NCBI GenBank assembly: GCA_934693135.1
Contig: CAKUVA010000042.1
Coordinates: forward strand, 1-10,656
Length of the DNA: 10,656 nucleotides
Origin: an uncultured Bacteroidales bacterium
GTDB taxonomy: Bacteria > Bacteroidota > Bacteroidia > Bacteroidales > UBA932
Direction: 5' to 3'
Shown here: in pieces, positions 7,021 through 10,656 of the stretch
How positions within the stretch are numbered: position 1 is the stretch's first letter
Layout of the letters: every line of letters begins with the position of its first letter
Notes under the pieces: generated by a model
Databases searched by the model: none
Seen by the model: the letters and a program-made list of their open reading frames with translations, nothing else
Told to the model about the DNA's origin: nothing
Position numbers and translations under genes: made by a program

Positions 7021-10000
7021 AGCCTTTCCACCACCATGGACGCGGTGGGCGCATTTTCCCGACAGCCATGACCTGAGCCGGTATATGACGACAAAGAAGA
7101 ACGGAACAAATACAATACCTACCGTAATGCCAATGATCATACCGAAGAAAACGCCTGTGCCTATATTCTGACGGCTTTCAGAGCCAGGACCGCTAGCAAA
7201 TACCAAAGGGAGCATTCCGAGAATGAATGCCAATGAAGTCATAACAATAGGACGGAATCTGAGCTTGGCCGCCGTGACGACTGCTTCCTCTAGGTCCATG
7301 CCCTTCTCGACCTCATCCTTCGCAAACTCCACGATGAGTATGGCATTCTTTGCGACTAGGCCGACAAGCATGACAAGGCCAATCTGGAAATACACATTGC
7401 TCTCCATCCCCAGAACGGCGATGCCAAGATATGCTCCGGCAATCGCTATCGGAAGCGACAGGATCACTGCCACAGGGATTGACCAGCTTTCATACTGTGC
7501 CGCCAGGAAAAGGAATACAAAAAACAGAGCCAATGCTAGGACAAGGCCTGTCTTGCCGCCTTCCTTCTTCTCCTGATACGACATTCCGCTCCATTCGACA
7601 CCTATGTTGTCCGGAAGATGTTCTGCTGCAATTTCTTCCAATATATCAAGCGCTTCCCCGGAGCTCGTACCATTGGCCGCTTCCCCGTTTATCATCGCCG
7701 AGTTATACATATTGAACTTCCTTATCGTTCCTGGACCTGTCGTAAAGCTCGTCTTACCCAAGGCATTGACAGGAATCATTGTTCCACCGGCGCTCTTCAT
7801 GAAAAACAGATTTAGGTTATCCGTATGAGCACGGTACGGAGCATCGGCCTGAATATAGACACGATATATCCTATTGTACATATTGAAGTCATTCACATAG
7901 ATTGCCCCAGTGAAGGCCTTCAAGGTCGAGAACACGTCCGCCATGGAAAGGCCAAGCAGCTGAATCTTATCCCTGTCTGCATCAAAATACAGCTGAGGTA
8001 TATCATTCTGCATTCCCGATGACAATCCTGTAAGTTCCTTGCGCTTAGAGGCATAATACAGCAATGTATCCGAAGCATTCTGAAGATCCTGATAAGTCGC
8101 ATCTCCTCTCGCCTCCAGAACCATGGAGAAGCCACCTGATGTTCCAAGTCCCGGGATAACCGCCGGAGAACTGATATACACCTGGCTTTCAGGATACCTG
8201 GATAGTGAATCACGCACCATTGCAATGGTTTTGGACATATCCGTTTCCCGTCTCTTGTTCCACGGCTTGAGGATTACTGTCAAGGTACTGCCTGACTGCG
8301 TAGTTCCTATACGAGGGCTGGAACCAGTTACATTGAGCACATATTCGACGTCATGCTGCCTGAGCAGAAAGTCCATAGCCCTATCAGTCACTTTTCTGGT
8401 GCGCTCCAGAGTAGCACCAGTAGGAAGTTCAAGCTCTACCGTGAAGTACCCCTGATCCTCTTTCGGAATGAAACTCTGAGGGACAATGCGTCCAAGCACG
8501 AATATTCCGACTATGGCGATGCCGAACAATGCAAACATCCTCTTGGAATTATGGACAGCAAGACGTACCATTCGTGCATAGAACGACGTACCATTGTCAA
8601 GCCACAAGTTTATCTTGCGAAACACCCGATTTTTTGGCTTGCTCTCATCATGAGGTTTCAAGAACTTAGAGCACATGACAGGACTGAGGGTAAGCGCCAC
8701 TATAGTGGAAATTATGACCGATACGGCAATCGTAACTGTGAACTGACGAAAAAGCTGGCCTGTAATTCCAGAGAGGAAGCTAACCGGCACGAATACTGCG
8801 CAAAGTACAAGAGACATTGCCACAAGCGCACCACCGATTTCGCTCATTGCCTTTTTCGTGGCTTCATAAGGAGACAGATGCTCAGTCGTCATTATTCGGT
8901 CCACATTCTCCACCACGACGATAGCGTCATCCACCACGATTCCGATAGCCAGAATCAGCCCCAGGAGGGTCATCATGTTCAGAGAAAATCCGAATATCAA
9001 CATAACCCCGAATGTACCTATCAATGATATCGGTACAGCAATGGCAGGGACCAATGTAGCTCTAACATTCTGAAGTGCAAGGAACACGACCAATATGACC
9101 AATATCAGCGCTTCGAACAATGTCCTATAAACATGATGTATGGATTCCGATATATATGTGGTCATATCGAATGGAATCTCGTAAGACATGCCCTCCGGAA
9201 AAGCCTTGCTGATTTCCTCCATCTCTTTCTTCACATTGTCAGCGACCTCGACAGCATTGGCCCCTGGAAGCATGAACACATTGACAACAGCCGCATTGCG
9301 GGCATTGATTCCGCTTTCGGTATTATATGACTGTGCTTCAAGCGATACCCTGGCGACATCTTTAAGCCTTATGACAGCGCCACTGTCATCCGTGCGGACG
9401 ACAATATTCTCGAACTCCTCCACAGAAGACAATCTTCCAGGAGCCATGATAGGGATAGTAACATCTACGTCAGTTATAGGCTGCTGTCCGAGCACTCCCG
9501 CCGCAGCTTCGCGGTTCTGGTCTTTCAGTGCATTCTGCAAGTCCTTTACCGTTATTCCAAGACTGGCCATCTTGTCCGGCTGAACCCATATCTGCATAGC
9601 ATAGTAACGGCTGCCCACATTGGACACGACTCCCACTCCCGGAACCCTGCGCAGACGGTCCTGAATATTCAATGTCGTATAGTTGCTAAGGTATATCTCA
9701 TCAAATTTCGGATCATCAGACATAATGGTGATAGTCATAAGCTTGCTGGATGATTCCTTTTCCACGGAGATGCCGTTCTGGACGACTTCCGCAGGAAGCC
9801 TTGATTCCGCCAGCTTGACCCTGTTCTGCACCTCAACAGAGGCAATATCCGGGTCTGTCGAGATGTCGAAGGTCAATGTAGCAGAGTAACCTCCATTGTT
9901 GGAATTACTGGACTCCATGTAAAGCATCCCTGGTGTACCGTTAAGCGACTGCTCTATCGGAGTCGCCACAGCCTGTGACACCGTCTGCGAGTTAGCTCCA

Positions 10001-10152
10001 GGATATGATGTAGAGACACGAACTACCGGTGGTACAATCTTCGGATACTGGTCCACCGGCAGCAAAGCTAGTCCGATGCACCCAACAAGTACAATTATAA
10101 TAGATATGACAGTCGAGAATACAGGCCTGTCAATGAAAAAGTCCGATTTCAT
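5653..10152 (-). CDS. RND efflux permease fused in frame to a NodT/OprM-type outer-membrane factor
   Basis: One open frame of 1499 residues holding two complete proteins. Residues 1-1044 are an HAE1 (AcrB-like) proton-driven multidrug pump: TM1 at about 10-30, PVDQYPKIVPP (32-42), a first porter domain, TM2-TM6 at about 343-495 with the proton-relay Asp408-Asp409 in TM4, TM7 near 538-555, a PGLGTSGGF loop (667-675) of the substrate-binding G-loop type, and TM8-TM12 at about 867-1024 with Lys935 in TM10. Residues 1045-1499 are an outer-membrane factor, described separately. The pump part is about as long as free-standing AcrB-like pumps, so neither half looks truncated. The upstream adaptor gene ends 57 bases before this start. 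Spot GC counts on a few lines suggest the pump half is richer in GC (about 50%) than the channel half (about 40%). Drug range is unknown. Fusion, polyprotein, internal start and sequencing error all remain possible. Confidence 0.88.
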   Translation of the reverse strand: MKSDFFIDRPVFSTVISIIIVLVGCIGLALLPVDQYPKIVPPVVRVSTSYPGANSQTVSQAVATPIEQSLNGTPGMLYMESSNSNNGGYSATLTFDISTDPDIASVEVQNRVKLAESRLPAEVVQNGISVEKESSSKLMTITIMSDDPKFDEIYLSNYTTLNIQDRLRRVPGVGVVSNVGSRYYAMQIWVQPDKMASLGITVKDLQNALKDQNREAAAGVLGQQPITDVDVTIPIMAPGRLSSVEEFENIVVRTDDSGAVIRLKDVARVSLEAQSYNTESGINARNAAVVNVFMLPGANAVEVADNVKKEMEEISKAFPEGMSYEIPFDMTTYISESIHHVYRTLFEALILVILVVFLALQNVRATLVPAIAVPISLIGTFGVMLIFGFSLNMMTLLGLILAIGIVVDDAIVVVENVDRIMTTEHLSPYEATKKAMSEIGGALVAMSLVLCAVFVPVSFLSGITGQLFRQFTVTIAVSVIISTIVALTLSPVMCSKFLKPHDESKPKNRVFRKINLWLDNGTSFYARMVRLAVHNSKRMFALFGIAIVGIFVLGRIVPQSFIPKEDQGYFTVELELPTGATLERTRKVTDRAMDFLLRQHDVEYVLNVTGSSPRIGTTQSGSTLTVILKPWNKRRETDMSKTIAMVRDSLSRYPESQVYISSPAVIPGLGTSGGFSMVLEARGDATYQDLQNASDTLLYYASKRKELTGLSSGMQNDIPQLYFDADRDKIQLLGLSMADVFSTLKAFTGAIYVNDFNMYNRIYRVYIQADAPYRAHTDNLNLFFMKSAGGTMIPVNALGKTSFTTGPGTIRKFNMYNSAMINGEAANGTSSGEALDILEEIAAEHLPDNIGVEWSGMSYQEKKEGGKTGLVLALALFFVFLFLAAQYESWSIPVAVILSLPIAIAGAYLGIAVLGMESNVYFQIGLVMLVGLVAKNAILIVEFAKDEVEKGMDLEEAVVTAAKLRFRPIVMTSLAFILGMLPLVFASGPGSESRQNIGTGVFFGMIIGITVGIVFVPFFFVVIYRLRSWLSGKCAHRVHGGGKAMSMLAAVILSASALESCSTSRLCTKPDLGNVPDSLYGFQADSSMGDVEWQKIYTDAELQKLIKEALTYNKDMLIAVERLKEARYRYRIQKASQLPSVSVKGYGQNDHSNYGGVDSDPEDPEFGLKASFQWEVDFWGRLKWANREKLAGYLEMTENQKAVKMSIIASVATCYYELAGLDRKLEIVKNTLITRQESVHQSKLRAEGGLTSEIPYQQALVELASAQARVPDLQRQIALKESELCFLTGSYIKDIERSLSASVSYSSVEIPIGLSSDLLKRRPDIMQSEDRLRASEARVGIAVADRFPSFVINLGAGLENDALTSFLKSPFWFTGATLTSPLFEFGKRRAAMKAAVSAYEQARISYEKDVMQAFREVYDAVVTLQSARSNSLAKAEMLDAAMKYVTLADSQYINGVISYMDVLDSQRKYLDSQLEFCEAGTRESLAIVDLYKALGGGWK
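6970..7053 (-). other. Linker and putative internal lipoprotein signal at the fusion joint
   Basis: Residues 1034-1061. The linker CAHRVHGGGKA (1034-1044) is basic and Gly-rich and follows the cytoplasmic end of TM12. Then comes MSMLAAVILSASALESC (1045-1061): a hydrophobic stretch ending in L-E-S-C, which fits a lipobox with Cys1061 as the lipidated residue, followed by STSRLCTKPDLG as at the mature start of such channels. Topologically it can act as a 13th membrane segment. Lgt and LspA could then lipidate and cut before Cys1061, freeing the channel. The sequence pattern is visible; processing is inferred. Confidence 0.55.
7021..7035 (-). promoter_or_regulatory. Possible ribosome binding site for an internal start at 7020
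   Basis: On the minus strand a purine-rich GGTGGTGGAAAGGCT lies directly before the in-frame ATG at 7018-7020. Its GGAAAGG is Shine-Dalgarno-like but only 2 bases from the ATG, while the GGTGG sits at a more usual 10 bases. Bacteroidota depend weakly on Shine-Dalgarno pairing, so this neither proves nor excludes independent translation of the channel half. Confidence 0.25.
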
Positions 10153-10209
10153 AAGTATTTACTCTTGACCGATTTGTGATAATTGTCGCGGACATGCTTG
10201 GTAGCATTA
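10153..10209 (-). other. Adaptor-pump spacer
   Basis: A 57-base gap between the adaptor stop and the pump start. On the minus strand AAGAG lies about 10 bases before the pump ATG and may be its ribosome binding site. A small hairpin with arms ATGCT and AGCAT and a 4-base loop lies at 10194-10207. No terminator is visible, which fits one transcript through all three efflux functions. Confidence 0.45.
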
Positions 10210-10656
10210 TCATTCAGCATTGTCCTGGTATAGTACAGCCGTAACCTTCATTCCGTGCGACAGTTTGTGCTGTCCTTCTACAACGATGGCTTCGCCAGAC
10301 TTCAGACCTCGTTCGATAACAGTGGTATTCTCTACTTCAGGACCAGTTTGGACAAACCGCTTCTCGACAGTTCCGTCCGGCTTGACAACAAAGATATAGG
10401 AACCACTTTTCTCAATGGTAATGGCTTTCGAAGGAACAGCGACAGCATCTTCCCTGACATCGAGAAGGACCTTGACATTTGTGAATTGACCCGGAAGAAG
10501 CTCCCTGTCAGGGTTCGGCATCTCAGCACGAACGGAGAATGTACCAGACTTTGCATCCACTAGTGGATCAGCGAAATCGACAAGTCCCCTATACTTATAT
10601 ACTGACTTATCCGCCAATGTTATAGTAACATACGGATCCCAATGCCGGCTCGTATC
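10210..10656 (-). CDS. RND efflux periplasmic adaptor (membrane-fusion protein), 3' part
   Basis: The last 149 codons of an AcrA-like adaptor (MFP/HlyD family), which in RND pumps bridges the inner-membrane permease and the outer-membrane channel. The frame stays open to the window edge, and the TTG at 10615-10617 is not its start: codons upstream read DTSRHWDPYVTIT in the same frame. Visible blocks are typical of the C-terminal beta-barrel and membrane-proximal domains: a VYKYRGLVDFADPLVD strand pair, TGxF-like SGTFSVRAEMPNP, a PGQFTNVKV turn, the VPSKAI strand, then SYIFVVKPDGTVEKRFV and the GLKSGEAIVVEGQHKL repeat. It ends DNAE-stop. The N-terminal signal and lipoyl/hairpin domains lie outside the window. 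First visible gene of the efflux operon; the fused pump-channel gene follows after 57 bases. Confidence 0.9.
   Translation of the reverse strand, partial: DTSRHWDPYVTITLADKSVYKYRGLVDFADPLVDAKSGTFSVRAEMPNPDRELLPGQFTNVKVLLDVREDAVAVPSKAITIEKSGSYIFVVKPDGTVEKRFVQTGPEVENTTVIERGLKSGEAIVVEGQHKLSHGMKVTAVLYQDNAE

Noticed and set aside
6837..7115. A 92-codon minus-strand frame across the fusion joint in another phase
   Set aside because: It encodes no recognisable pump or channel sequence; its only use is to show that a one-base shift at the joint would not quickly meet a stop in that phase.
8353..9027. A 224-codon plus-strand frame antisense to the pump gene
   Set aside because: Its product is rich in His, Arg, Tyr and Cys with no recognisable domain, and the minus strand has an unambiguous conserved protein. 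It is a shadow frame.

Overview
The window looks like chromosomal DNA from an anaerobic member of the Bacteroidota, most likely Bacteroidales. Three things point there: a TAnnTTTG-type -7 promoter element upstream of the first gene, a DUF6913-like protein of a kind I associate with Bacteroidota, and an oxygen-sensitive class III ribonucleotide reductase with its activase. No mobile element, rRNA, tRNA or CRISPR array is visible, and the genes pack tightly. The genus cannot be set from the sequence alone.

Layout: (1) 1-169 is a leader with a probable promoter and a 10-bp hairpin near the expected transcript start. (2) 170-2698, plus strand, is a tight three-gene operon: a PfkB-family (adenosine kinase-like) kinase, a small DUF6913-like protein overlapping it by 8 bases, and a DUF368 membrane protein of the PopT undecaprenyl-phosphate translocase family. 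(3) 2682-5473, minus strand, holds nrdD then nrdG, the anaerobic ribonucleotide reductase and its radical-SAM activase. nrdG converges on the DUF368 gene with a 17-base overlap of the 3' ends. The intrinsic terminator of the plus-strand operon lies inside the nrdG coding sequence. (4) 5474-5652 is intergenic, with a clear minus-strand terminator and the unrecognised nrdD promoter. (5) 5653-10656, minus strand, is a tripartite RND multidrug-efflux operon: the 3' part of a membrane-fusion protein gene, cut by the window edge, then one 1499-codon reading frame.

The most unusual item is that 1499-codon frame. It encodes a complete AcrB-like HAE1 permease (about residues 1-1044) joined in frame to a complete NodT/OprM-type outer-membrane factor (about 1045-1499). 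The junction carries a basic linker, a hydrophobic stretch and a Cys that looks like a lipoprotein signal. It may be a polyprotein that signal peptidase II separates into an inner-membrane pump and an outer-membrane lipoprotein, two genes sharing a frame, or a stop codon lost by mutation or sequencing error. With the upstream adaptor, this transcript would encode all three layers of the pump.

An otherwise ordinary region thus holds two architectural oddities: the pump-channel fusion, and a terminator hidden in an apparent insertion of the opposing nrdG gene.
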